From: Acridotheres tristis
Taxonomy: Eukaryota; Chordata; Aves; Passeriformes; Sturnidae
Assembly (NCBI GenBank): GCA_037013685.1
Contig: CM072885.1
Location: forward strand, 29,643,876-29,707,875
Reading direction: 5' to 3'
DNA: 64,000 bases
This document shows, in pieces, positions 1 through 14,000 of this stretch. A program made the position numbers and the translations under genes. The notes beneath the pieces are model-generated. The model made no database searches, was not told where the DNA came from, and saw only the letters and a list, made by a program, of their open reading frames with translations. The first letter of the stretch is position 1. The number at the start of each line of letters is the position of its first letter.

Positions 1-3000
1 GCCACAGGGTAGTCACTCATGTATATCTGTCTTACCCGTCCTCTTTCAATCTGTGATCACCTCATTACCAGTGGATAATACTGATGCTGTAATACCACTT
101 TCCCTTGGGAACAAAATAATAATCATCTGTGTCATTTGAGAAGGATCCTGCCTGGGCCTCTATGTGCAGGAATGCACAATTATAAAGCATGCCTGACAAA
201 AACATTTGATTTTGTTCTGTTCTTAGTTCAAGAAATTCAGGTACAATGTGTGATCATTTGTTTCTAGTTACAGGTTTTGAATACTCTTCTGTTTGCAAAA
301 AGAGCAAAGGAGTGTGCCCATTAAGACGGAAAATAAACTAAAGATTTCAGTAAATGCAACAACAATACTGTTGTTACCAATGTATTTCTATTTGTCCAGA
401 GACTACAAAAAGTATTAGTTTCATTAGCGTCGTGATTCAGCTCTGTATTTTCTTCTCAGAATGTTGCAAGGACTCATGCTGTAATAGGTTTTATCAGAAA
501 AGGGCCTGTTCAAACCAGCTAGGTCAAGGGTAGGGTGAAAAGAGCACAGGAGGAAAGACTGCAAACGCCAGCAAATGGAAGGAAATCTTTGTACGCAATG
601 TACTCGTCTGTATTTTAAGACAATTTCTCAAAGAATTCTTTCAGTTTTAGTCTTGGCAGATGACACTATTAGTGCAAAGGAGGAGGTAAATTATGGCTGA
701 GCTCTGCAGAGGCAAATAACGAGTCCCAATCCTGTTTCGAGAACTTTTGTTCTGTTTCCTTTGCCTGGAACATAACAGACCCTCAAACCCCCTAAAAGTA
801 GGCCCTTATGTATAGCACTTTTCAATCGTGGAAGATTCAAGTTAAATTCTTCGCCCTCTCCCAAGTTATTATTGAAGCCTCCATCAAAACTGCCCAGCCA
901 GGGGGCATCTTGCAGTTACAGGCTCTATAGCCATGCTGAGAGCTACCCATCAGCAAGACAAAACATTACCCAATCCTAGCCACAACAGAGCACCTCCAGC
1001 TTTTTTAGGAAAGCATTCTCTGCTCCAAAATCCTACAACTGCTCTGGTTTTGTTTTGATCTGTTTTTGAGATCAATGAAGTTCAGAGAAATGTAAGGGTA
1101 ACCTCCAAGTGCTAACACAACCTAAGCTTATATTCAAAAACGTGGTCTTCTTTCGCAATAAAAGGGGTTGTTTCATCCAGTTCCTGTCCCAGTTCCATTT
1201 CCCAAAACTCGAGCAAAGCAGCCTCTGAAAGGCAGTGTCCAGCATGTTCAAGCCCTGCCTCCAGACAAGAGAATGAAGGCCACCCCGCTGAGCCAAGTGA
1301 TGGAGGATAATGGCGGAGTGGAACAATCTGAACCAAAGCTATTTTTAAGCTTTATCATCAGGGGAGTTAAATCCCTGCACTTAATGCTAGCTGTTGTCAA
1401 GATTAATTATAGTATCGTGGGAAAAAGAGGGCTAAAGTCACATAATAATTACATCCACTTTGATGTTTATTAGGAACAGCTACTCTTGTAAAATTATAAT
1501 GCTGTATTCGTAGATTACAGCTCAAGTTCCACCAACACTGTTGTAACATTTACCGAGATTAGTCATTTTGTTAATGAAACATACAACTGGAATATTCTTT
1601 TTAAAAGCACTTTATGTGCAGACCTTTTAACTTACTAGTATATGACTGAGCTGATCTCATACATTGCTGTTAAATCTATCAACAACAGTGACCCTCACTT
1701 TTTGTACTGGGGTACATGTGCACACACACTTTAGTTTTTGGCAGATACGTGTGCTTCTACATTTATGTAAGACTGTTTAGAGGAAGTGAAAATCCCACTT
1801 TATTTGGAAATGGCAGTAAGTATCAAGAAATAGATTTTTCCACTAATCTGGACTGGGCAAATTTGCAGAGAATGTAAAAACAAGACAGAAATCAAAGAAT
1901 GAGATGCATGAAAAAAAAGTATTCTTCCATTTAAATCCTCATCAATATAAAGAAGAATCTGGAAAAGGTGGCAAAAATAACTATTCCCTCAGTTTGCTTC
2001 TACTGCACCAGAACCTGCAGTGACCAGGTAAATTAGTTGTGCTCATTACATACTAGCCCCTGCTGTCATTATAGGTGGGTGTCTTCCAAGCATTTGAATA
2101 CCCATTACACAACACCCTGGAGAGGCAACAATTGCTGTTGTTTTTCTTTTCTGGATGCAGACTGAAGCAGAGCGAAAGAAAGGGCCTAATCTGAACGAAT
2201 AAATAAATAGTTACTTAGAGCAATTTAGGAGAAATTTGTGTATGCAAATTCAAGCAAGTGATCCATAAGATCTCCGCCCCACTGCTTAAACTGTGGGGTG
2301 TCCAAGTTCTCATCAGTCAAATAAGGCTCAGGCTCTCATGCATTTTTTGAGTACTTTCAAACTCTGCCTGTGAACTGGGTTTATCTTAGAACAAAACACA
2401 GTGGTTGTGAGCACAGAATGGGATGCCAAGTTCAATCACTTTTCCCATTCTTGCTAAGCACAGAAATGGCACTCTCACTTATCACCTCTTCCCTTAAAAG
2501 TTGTCCTGCTGGAAAGAGAAAGGCAGAGATGAATTCTTACTTTGGATCTGGGCTGTTGTATAGAAAGAAGGAATACAATATTCAGAGTCAGTATAAGGCC
2601 AAAGAAGTGGACACCTGTCCAGTACTGAGTCCTGAGTTCATGTTTACATGTCCCATTCTGGTTAATATAAGGTATATAAAGGACAAATTTTAAAATTTTA
2701 AAAGCTGCAACTGAGATGAACTGTTACATACACTGTTCTGGACTGTTTTCCAGAAACAGGGTTTTTTAAGCTGAATTCAGGTATCTCCACCAACTTCTGC
2801 TTGTGTCAGAATCATAACGTTTAGAAAAGGAATTAATAGAAATGCATGGCCAAGGGTGGCTCTGGTGAAGTAGAAGTAAGAAAACAAAAGGGTGACCAAT
2901 ATCTATGCAATTCCCAGTCCAAAGTTCCCAGCTTCTGAGAAAATTGTATTCTGCAAGGTAGCCAGAGATGCAGGGTAGTGAAAGATTACAATATTACTTC

Positions 3001-6000
3001 TTTGTAGATCATGCTGACGAGGAAAAGCAGATGTTTTCTAATCATTACAAGTAAAACTTTCCAATCTTCTAATAAATAATACTAGAAAAAGACAAAAAGG
3101 GGATTTTATTTTTGGCTTTCATATTTGTTCACTTCTAATTAATGGCATCTTAATTGGTCATTTTAGGAGAGCAAGAAGTCAGGCATCAAATCTGATTACA
3201 TATCCAGTCTGGGATTAATTCCTCAGCAAGTCACAATAGACAGCGCAATGGGGCAACACAAAGCAAATTGTCTGTCATACCTCACCCATCACAGTGGAAA
3301 TTTTATTGTTTAGAGCTGCCAGTTTGTAAGCATCACATTCAGGATACAACTTCTTTTTTTTTTAAATCCCAGTCCTAAAGGCCATCCAGCTGCAACAGCT
3401 ATACTGACAGATGAGCACTGTTTACATTCCTCGAGCAGAATGAGATAATACAAGAATGTAAAAAATTCAGCCAAATCTTCTGAACAGAATTCCCTCCTTT
3501 ACAAAACATCTGAATTCTGAGCAATGGGATTTTCCATAATGGGAGAGTGCCATTTTCCTATTTCCACACTTTCAGGCAATCTATTGGCTGGTCTTGCACT
3601 GCTATAAACACAGTAGTACATTTTTTTAAATAACATTGTTTTAGCCAGATACTTTGTTAATCTCCTATTCAGTTTCCTGAGCAGCAGCTCTGAGGAATAA
3701 GAGATGAGTTGAAAAACCCCTTCAGTTTTGACATGAAAGACTTGTGATTTTTTTTTTCTACCTGAACTAAGAGAGTCAGTCCAGTAGTTTTCTCACAAAG
3801 CAGTATTTTGTTTTTAAAAATACAGTTTTTCCCTTTGCCCTCATCTCTTCAGCTTGTACTTCCAAAGAATGTTCATATTATCATACATTGTGTTGATATT
3901 CAAGTTGAAATCATAAATGTTTTGGAACAGAGGCACAGAAAGAATGCTACTCCAAAGGAAAACACTTCAGTTTGTAATTCATATTTGATACAAGCACTTA
4001 TATATGAAGCATTTCTTTTTCTTACATTGTTTTCCTTTTTTTAAAAATGTGATATTATTAAAAGCTGGCAAAACAGAATAAGGATAAGAAATTGTTTCTT
4101 TAGATTAATACATTCTTACATAAGAGTCAAAATCTTCCTTTACTGCTTTGACTTCAATAGAAGCTAGAACTGGCATTCAATGTACATCTCATACTCTGGG
4201 CAAAAGAGTGCAAAACCTCAAATGCACAATCCAAAAATTTTAAGCACTGCCTATCCTATATATATTTATCTCAGAGATTAATAGCTACCAGCTTATACAA
4301 GAACAATTAAATCTAAATTTCTAAATAAAGATCATATGGCAGAGGAGATTACAAACATAATATGGATTATTTCATCTCTAGTTTGCTATTTCACATACAG
4401 TCCAAGCAAGTACAGAACAAAACGAAATCATTAGCAGCAGACATCTGCCGGTAGACAAATGAGCTGATCTCAATACAGCTTTTTTTGTCTGGACACAGAC
4501 AAATTGGGACAGAGAGGTGAGGAAGGGAAGTGTTACAGGTGAAGCAGCAGAAAATACACATAGCTACAAAACTTGCTGCCTCTCAGAGAAAAGTCTCGAA
4601 TTGTCCTCTCTTTATCCCTAGTGGCCTCACCAGAAGTTGACAGGCAAAACACCACAGGAAAAACTGCAGCACTTTAGTGGGAATTTCAGTATCTAATGCT
4701 TTGTGAATTTTTTACAAGCAAGTCTATCTTTAAAAAAGGATTTGAAAGTTACATAATAAATAAGTTTTCTCTATTAGAAAGGAAGACAAATTATTCTGTT
4801 TAAGTGCACATGTTGTTTTATAAAAAGCCAGTCTTTCAGACACTTCATCAAGACTGTCATCACATATCATGGCATTGCTTTACTTTCAAAGGAAAGGAAG
4901 ATTTTGCTCTTTAAATCTAGGCTCTACCACAAATAGGCATGACTTAGGTAAGAGCCAGTTTCAGCTCTCATTGCTAGGTCAGCAAGCTATAGCCAAGAAC
5001 AAAAGATATGACGTGCTGGGGAAGACAGATACTCCTTGAGCAAGTCAGAATTACTAAGTACTTCTTAAGAGAGCCCCTTTCCTGGGAATGTAGATGAATG
5101 CTTTCAGGTTTCACTGACAACAAAATAATCCACACACATACATAAGGTTATGGCAATACACTACTAAAAGCAGCAGATCTCAATGAGAGCTAAAATCACA
5201 AATCCGTAAAGTGAGAGAAGTCTGCAGTGGAATGAGATGCTTTATATTGTAAGCTGCTTTTCATTTCTTCTGCTTAGATTTTTTTAAATGTTCATTCAGA
5301 TTTCTAGGTTACTAGATTGTCTTTAAATTTCAGAGATCAGGCAAAGAACACGGTCTACAGTTCAAGTATTCATTTTGCCTTTTCCTGAATAATAGCATCC
5401 AGGTAATCAAATCCACAAGGATGTTTATAAAGGCCAGGAAGAGCCAAATTTAAGAACAACAAGAATAGCAAAGAGTTAACACCAGCCAATAGCAATCCAT
5501 TGTTTCCTTTTTAGGAATAATTATTTGAACTAAAACTTCAGGCAAGTTCTGTGAAAACATCTGTTCAAGAACCTCAGTATAAATTAAGTCATCTCAGTAT
5601 ATACAAAGAATGAATAAAATTACTCCACAAATAAGCCAAATACTCTTTATTGGTTACAAATATTTAGTCAGTTCCATTCCAATTCTTAAACAAGGAGAAT
5701 AGATCCAGAACTTGGAGAAGTCACAAATATGTTCCTTAAAAAGTTGCTGTTAAAGAAAGGATGCAGGAACACTATAACTGAAAAGTTAGTTTATTTTTCA
5801 GTTTTAATTAGAATTTAGACTGATGACATGCATGTAAATAAGCCACATGTAAACTAAAGGAGCTAATCATAAGTCATGCATAACAGATTTTTATGGGTAT
5901 ATTCTTCATCCCTCCAGTTTAACAAAGTGCTGGTCATGTTCCACAGCAGTGCAGAAGTTCTTCAAGGACACAACACAGGACAGTGACTTGTTATAAAAAT

Positions 6001-6588
6001 AATATTTTATTAATAACATAAATAGTAAAAAACTTTGTGGTTTTTGTTATATCAGTTATATCTGAATAAAATTAGAAGAATCAATTATTCCTCCATTTCA
6101 CCCCTAAGGAAAGCATTAGATATAAGAGTTGTTGTGGTGGGCACTTCTACAATCTTTTACAAGCTAAATCAAGTATAAAACCACAGTGTAGACAATAGCT
6201 CAGTTGTCTTAATACTAATCAGACTTCTTTCCTTTAAAACCGTTCTCATTCTATTTTCTGTTTGTTTGTTCCTTTCCTATGACCATAAACACTCCAACTG
6301 CAGTTCAGAACACTCAATTTAATAGTGTTACAAACTATAAATGAAGTTGATGCTATACAAAACTTGTCAGACAGGAAGACTTGGTTGTCATAACAGACAT
6401 TGCCTACCACACACTTTGCTTGTTTGCATCAAAAGGAATCGCTTCTTTTCGGTTCTTTTTCTTTTTTTTTCTGAATGGCAACATTCCTCACCACTTTGCA
6501 CTGCATGATTTGCAGGAGTGAAGTAGCACAACACAGGGATTGATGGAAGACTGACTGCAAAATCCTAGTTTCATTTTCATTTATTTCT
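1..6588. other. AT-rich intergenic DNA, no gene seen
   Basis: I see no splice-linked coding segments, RNA gene or intact transposon. Open frames stay near 110 codons or below and have no recognisable domains. If gene order is as in mammals (SLC38A4 upstream of SLC38A2, same orientation), this lies between the two. No SLC38A4 exon is visible. Confidence 0.6.
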
Positions 6589-8050
6589 TTAATTATCCTC
6601 AGCTGAAATTACCCAGTCACTACTTTTAGCTGTTTTGGGCTGTTCTGTCACCAGCTGATCTAGCAGAAGAAGAGAACTGAGGAGCATGAGGAGACCAGAC
6701 CCGCTGCCTGCTCCATAGAAAGAGCTTGCAAAACCATGTCTATATTTTAATATTTTTCCTACCTTCTGATCAGCAGTTTTTTCTGCACAAATTGTTCTAT
6801 GTTCTCTTTCTTGAAGACATCTGCAAACTATAGCCACAAGGTGGGATAGAGAGGCTTGGAAAACCACTATCCTTGAAAGAGCATTTTTGGGGAGCAGCAG
6901 GAGAAGGTTTGGGAACATGCTTCCCTAGAAAAGGGCAATGCCCTTCTGGCCCTCTACCCTCTGCCTGCATGGGCCTGTAAGATTCCTTTATGCCAAGACT
7001 AGTACTTGTGGTGAACCAGACCTGACCTGGCAGAAGGAAAACCCAAGACACACAACTATGATCAGTATAGAAAAGCTGGAAACAAGAACCCAAACATAGT
7101 GCAAGGAAGGAACGCAGGACCATGTCTCCCAGCAGACACAGCCTTGATTTAGCCTTAAACCTCATCCTTGGGTGAAATAGGCCAAGTATGCATCTGGGAT
7201 GTAACCACGAGTAGGAAAGGGTATAGGCTTGGCTGACATGCAGAAGTCATTTTGCCGTGTGCTCCACAAAGAGGTCACAGAAACTATGCAGCCTCAGCTG
7301 ACAGGCTCCATCAGCCTGGCAAGCCTAGGGTGGGGAAAGCGGCCAGGCAACAGCCAGAGAGCCACAGGTGCTGTCCATGCTCCCTGGTGCAAGTGGGCAG
7401 TTGATCTGATCACAGTTTAAGTTATTTATACCAACAAAGAATTTGTCCTGTCACTGCTGTATTTTATAACCAGCTATGCCTCTTCCGTTGGCCAGCAATG
7501 CCTTGCACAGCGTTGGACTGGCACTGCTCCCAAATAACTCCACTCTGGTTTCACATTCCTCACCTCCACGTTCAATAAACCCAGCGGTTTATTTTACAGA
7601 TTCCCTGGCCTCAAGAGCTGCTATCATGTCCCTCCATCCTGACCACAGCCCTGCCTCCCTGTCCCTTCTCAATAGGGCCTTTGTTGGCTGCCACACTGGG
7701 GTCAGTGGTGGCACCTGAGAGCACCTCTTGCCAGCAGTCCTGGTGCCTGCCTCCTCAGTCCCTCTCCTGAGAGCCAGCAGTTACACACTCTGTGGCTGCT
7801 CCAGTCACACACTGGACAGGACTGGTGTGTATTTCTGCTCCACATAGGGCCCTCAACAATAGGAGAAACAAATGGCAAGACACTGCATACAGCCAGCAAA
7901 CAAAGCACCTACTCCTTTCTTCACCTGTGATGTGTTTTCACTGCAGTCTTGCATATTCCAAGGAGGAAATTTTTCCTCCAGAACAATGTATTTCATTCCT
8001 TCAGGATGATCTGGCTGGAGGAGAATTCCTTTAATCCTAATCCATCTGCC
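6589..8050. other. GC-richer intergenic patch with overlapping open frames, function unknown
   Basis: Base composition rises relative to both sides, and several frames of 63-122 codons overlap on both strands. Their translations show no domain, no signal peptide plus mature-protein pattern, and no clear splice partners. It may be an old repeat or a lncRNA exon cluster. I cannot assign it. Confidence 0.3.
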
Positions 8051-8058
8051 CACTTCTG

Positions 8059-8089
<31 letters not shown>

Positions 8090-8092
8090 TAA
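8059..8092. repeat. Poly-A followed by (AT)n microsatellite
   Basis: About 15 A residues run into nine to ten AT dinucleotides. This is simple sequence with no linked element seen. Confidence 0.95.
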
Positions 8093-11000
8093 TTAATCTC
8101 ACAAAACTGCAAATCCAAGATTACATTGAATTAATCCTGTAAAATGGTTTACCATGATCAAATTACATGACAGTCCCAATGTGAAAGTAACAGTTATTAA
8201 GACCTTTCCCAGTATCCTGATTACAGGGCAGGTAAATGAGAAAGGCAGCTCTGTCAACAACTCTTTCCAAAAGAGGACACCTTCTATCTATCAAGTACTG
8301 CAACAAAGTCTAATCCTTCATTAGTGTTACTGCAAGCTCCCAGGATGTGAATCAGTAACAGGAGCCCTGGGCTGATCTGAGCCCAAATTCTGACCTGCCC
8401 CCAGTTCTGGAGACAATACAGAGAACTTTGCCTTTGCAGAACTCAACTTGCTCTTGCCCCTCATTCAAAACACTCCATGATGGATAATTACTGCTTGCAA
8501 ATGCAGGTCACACAGCAGGGGACAGGTCTGTGGAGGGCTGAAAGCAACAGCTGAGTACAATAGAGTTGAGCCCATCATGAGTAGAGACCTAATAGGTAAA
8601 TATTTGTGTACCTGTACCTTTCTTAAGGGCTGTATTCAGTTTGCTCTTCAAAGAGCGTGTTGAAAGAATGCCGCCTACCCTCTATTTATTCCCATTAGAG
8701 ACTACTGTTACCCCTTTGGGCCAGAGTCCTTAGCTAATGTTCAGATTGTTTTTCTTGAGGAAACTGAAGATTGAATTGTGTACAAACAGGGTAGCAACCC
8801 TGTTTATTTACTGAAAATGGGCATTAAATTGTATTTTTCTTAATACAATCATCAAACAGCAAGAAGGAATTTCTTTGCTCTTTATTTCAAGCCTTTATTC
8901 ACCAGCCAGCACTTCACCCAAAAAGCATGACCTTTTTCCTTGTTATTTTTTTCCCCTTCTAGGGCCCCTTTACTGAAGCTCATTTGACCATTCTTGGCTT
9001 TCTCCAATGGTCTCTGCCTCCTTTTGTGGTATCCCAGCTGCACTGCCTACACACTATTTTATCCAGGTCACACCCAGACATACCCCATTCCTTTCTTTCA
9101 TCCTCTTCTGAAACCCTTGCAATGATCCATCTTACCTCCCAGATGGCCTTGAATGGATTGTGCCACAGCCATCAGCCTCTTATTTTTTCAGGATTTTTAC
9201 ATTTGTTCTAAGGCAAAGGTGGCTTTTACAATCATCAGCTTCCAGAAGACTTGTGACAGCTTCCTCCCCAGTGATATACTCATTTCCACAAGGACTCTGG
9301 AGTACATCACAGAGAGAAGTTCCTAACTGTGACAGTCACACCGTAGGAGTGGTGGCTTTGGCCAGTTGAAGCCAAGGATAGCAAAGCTCCCAGCTTCTGG
9401 GCACTGCTTCATCTTCCCTCTTGCTACAAGTGAAAAAGAGAAGCCCACAGCACTGGCAGAGCATGTTCTTGTCACTGCAACACCATGGAGGAAGGGAACC
9501 AAGGTACTTCAGTCCCTTGGCTTCCCGTAACTGGAATAGCTTCACTGTGGCATCATCAGTCAGATATTGATATCAGACAGCACTGATTTCTTACTTTAAA
9601 ACATCTCCAAGACTGTAAATGTTGTATTATCATGAAAATAAGAGATAAAAACCCAAATTCCTTTTAGAACAACTTGACTATATGTCAAACTCAAATTGCA
9701 TTCAGTTTAGTCACAGATTTTTACTGTCAGTAGTAAAGTCTGAGATGAGAGTTAATGCTGGTTTTCCGGTGTCATGAAGAGAGAGCTTCCCTCAATTTCC
9801 TCAGTACAATTCTTGTGAAGCCTGCACAAAACCCTCCTCTCAGTAGAATCAAAATGACACATTTTTATTGATAAAAGGGAAAGAAAAATTAAAGAAAACA
9901 CCAGATTGTCAATACAAAACTAGATCTCTACATCAACTTGTTCATTACCCTCAAGTACTGCCAACAAAATATATGTTACAGGGGAAAAAAATACATACAA
10001 CAGTGATGTAAAAGTCATGCTTTCCACTGGTTGTCATAAGCCTGGAGAACCATAGATTTCTTCACAGACTGAGATATATTCTGCACTCATTGTTACTGTC
10101 TCTTGAGATACTGCTCCATGTCAGTTGCCTACCTGAAATTTCACATGAATTGCTGAATCTTGCTATGCATTATTTTCTAAAATGCAGAGTGGCAATGAAC
10201 TGCACCCCCTAATAAAAGAAAAAATTGCTGCTTGATTAACCATCCTGAACTCATCTACTGGAAACCATGTAACTCATGATAACTTATGGTTAAAGGAGCT
10301 ATAAGTATTTCTGTTCACCCTCACTCAAAATAATGCTTCTTTCAGGGCAACATATAGGCAGAGTTCCATTAATTAAAGCTATTCCCCACAGATATATTTC
10401 ACTTGTGTTTTTGTTTAATTTCACACTTTGTTTTGTGCTTTCTCAGGCTATAGTATATCTGTTCAGACACCAGACTATACAGTGTGGGAAGTATACCTAA
10501 TGAAGGCAGAATTCCAGGGATATTCTGAGAAATGGGAAACAAAGCACAGTACCTTGGTAGATTCTGTTATTATTTGGACTTGATTTGAAAACGAAGTTGC
10601 AATCTTTTGATCATATATACTGTAAAATATTATTGTACAGCCATAAATAGTTTTTCCTGCCTAAAGAAAAATTATGGGCTATTTTCCAGATGCATTGTAG
10701 CATAATGGGCATGGCATCAAAAGACAAGATCAATGAGTACAGAAAAAACATGTATTTCTTTTTTTTTTTTTAAATAAGTTAAATAACTTGACAAGTTTGA
10801 ATGGGAATGCAAACACATCTAAGGTAAGATTTTAATACAGAAGTGGCCAACACGCTGTACAGGAATTTGTTCCTTTAATAGATGCACTATCAGATATGTG
10901 AAATATCCCAATTTTGACAGAAAAGAATGGACTAAATCCTCATCTCAGTTATTGAGTGGCTTCAGTTCCCATGGGATGGAATTTGGTGTGGTGAATTTAA

Positions 11001-14000
11001 CAGGAAACAATAGACCGAGCAGTCTCATTGCCTGTAAAAATTAAATACTCTATTTTCATAACTTGGGAGTTATGTAATGAATATCTCAGAGGCATGGTTG
11101 TAAGAGCTCTACATTCTGCAAGCACTCTTTGAAGGATAAGGCCAAATGATAATTGCCTCCAGAACTTGGGAAGTATACAGATCTCAAATAATTATAGTCC
11201 CCTGAGCATGATAATCCCCAACTGCTGAGCAGTTTGGAGGTGGTTTAATGCACTTTTGGAGAGAAGGTGTGGGGGGAGATGGAGCAGGGAAGGGAGGAGG
11301 CCTTTGCACAGCCAAGTTTAATCATTCTAGCTCTATGTGCACATACTTGTCCTTAAGTAGTTAAGCACCTTGTTCCCCTGAAAGACCCTAAGAGTAGAAG
11401 TAGGTCATATATACTCATACCACTCATGTGCACAAGATTAAATACACCCCAGCATTTTCAGAAGCAGACCTCACTGTATTAGCTGCTTTTCCATCAGCAA
11501 AAATATGTACACTTTGGTCATGTAGGACAGTGCAAACTGCAGACACACCCTTCTATGTGTACATTGGCTAAAGAAGATCTCAGCCCACAGTGCTGTATCC
11601 TATTTATAACTAGCTCCTTTTAAATTTAATGAAATACATGTATTTGAAAAAATTGTGAAAACATTCATGCAGCTGATAGAGGAGCTCTCATGGCTGGTGA
11701 GGACTGGGAAGAGGCTATAGACAGAAAAATTCTTAACAGCCCAGTCTTCATCTTTGTCTTGCTTGGTAATTCTTCCAAGACAATTGAGACGCTAGGCCTG
11801 TGGCTTTTGGGTCACCTATGTTCTACTTCACGTTTCCCCTGATTTCAGAGCTAACTTGCTCATGACTGGAAAGTGAGAGCAGAAGAAAACCATAAAGTGA
11901 GATTTTGAAGAAGGATTTGAAGAATGAAAGCAGAAATCAGAAATGACTGGAAGGGAGCTGTAGGAATTGGAAAGAAACATAATAGCAAAGAGAAGATTTC
12001 TGTCTGCAAGCCCTGAGGCCCAAGAGTAGCAGATTTGTAGCACAAGAGAGTCACTGCTCAAGGTTCCAACAGGCACACCATCTACAAAGATCCAACAGGC
12101 ACTGTAAATCTACAGTTCATCTTCCTTCAGAAGAGCTCTATCCTGACCCTGTGTACCATTAGGGAGCACATTAACAGGATTAGCTTCGTGCAGAAGAAAT
12201 TCAGTCAAGCTGTGTAGTCCAAGACTTGCAGCTCAATTGGAGAACCAGCGGTGGTGATGATGGGAATGTTTTCTGCAAAAAGCGTTTCTGATCCAAGCTG
12301 GCTGGACATGCCCTGGGAAACATGACATTGCAAAGACAGGGTAACCAGACAAAAAGAACTTTGCTGGGATTTTGAGGTCTTTGATCTCCATGTGGGTATA
12401 AATTAGGAACTCATGCAGACCATTAAATCAACTCATGGCCCTGCTAAACCATGTCCCACAACTGGGTATGCAGCCCATGCTCTGAGCATTCTTATAACCT
12501 CGTACTCTCTGGATGTGAAGGAACTTTTGGAGCTGGCCTCATATATATGGTTTTGCTTCTGTCTCATATATCTCAGAGTGCTTTAGATGCACTTAAAACC
12601 CAAATAAAGGTACAAGTCTTCAGTGCAGGGACTGCATAAGCCTCTAGGACTGAGCCCTAGCACTGGACAGCATTTCCATATATTCTTATATAGAAATACC
12701 TATTTAGCTAAAATAAAATCACTGAGCTGATTCTGTGTGTCGTCCTTTAAGGTAATGCAAGAAGTCATTTGAGATATTTCCTGGAGTAGTAGTCCCATCT
12801 TCTTATGTTGCTCTCTGCAGTGCTGGCATCACAGTAAAATCAAGTTTTGGTGAAATGTTTCACCCATCTTTTACACACATACTTTCTGAGGTCTGATCTC
12901 AGGGACAGAAGTCTACTATTTCCAAGGCTTACTCTACTGTGGGCATTCAACATATGCTGAGAAGATGGAGCCAGGGTCCATTGCAGCAACAGAACACCAT
13001 TACTGGATTCCTGTAAGACCAAATGTAACTTGGACTATCAGACAGTAAGGAGGGATATGCAAAATGGAAGATAAGCTTTCTGCTTCCTCCTGTGTTCATG
13101 CTGTCATCAATGTGGGAAGTATGACCAGTGAATACAGGCTGTCTTCTCAGGCCATCATCAATGTCACACTCATGGCCTGTGGAAGAGTAAAGCCCCAGCT
13201 CAGGAGCAGCCAGAGTGCCTGCTGGGGCATGCAGGACCCTATGTGTCTGCCAGGCACAATGAAAATGGCAACAGCTTAAGTCCTCCAGGCCATTTTTAAA
13301 GAGCAAGGTAGATATCTATGTAATATCTAATTAAAATAATTAAGCTTTAAGAGTAAATTACTATATAATAATTCATTTCCTGCAAGAGATGTAGCCTCTG
13401 TTCCTCTTTTCAGTTTAATTCATCTATCTATTTTTCTGCCTGTGCTTAGCAACAGAGGTCAATCTTTGACTCCACTATATCAATGGTCATTTCCCATTGG
13501 CTTTCAGGGAACTTGGGGTCTTCCTGTCTTCATCAAAGGAAAGAAAGCATAAAGACTCAAGTAAAAGATAAAGATATTAATTAGTCATAAAGCTAACTGT
13601 TTACTAATGCAAATAAGCTGTTCTTCTGGAGATACAAATCCATCCAGAATTATTCAGAGATGGTTTCTGAGAAAATCCACTCCATCAATACCAATGGGCA
13701 GAGGTGCATAAATTTATTTCCTATTTGTGATCACAACTTTGAAATGTAACACAAGCTGCAACATGCAAACAGGCAAGTGCAGCCCAGAGTGTTATATCAG
13801 AGTGCTTGTCCTACATGCAAAGTGGCAGTCAGTTATCCTGTAGTGTCAAGGCATGAAGCGTCTAAGGTGTGGCTCTTCCTGAATTTCAGAACACAAACAA
13901 AATAGTGACCATATATAGTGGCAGGATTCTCCTTGGCTACCAAACACTATCCTGTTCCAAAGCACATGATTTTTTTCCCCCCAACCTACAGGCTCATTCA

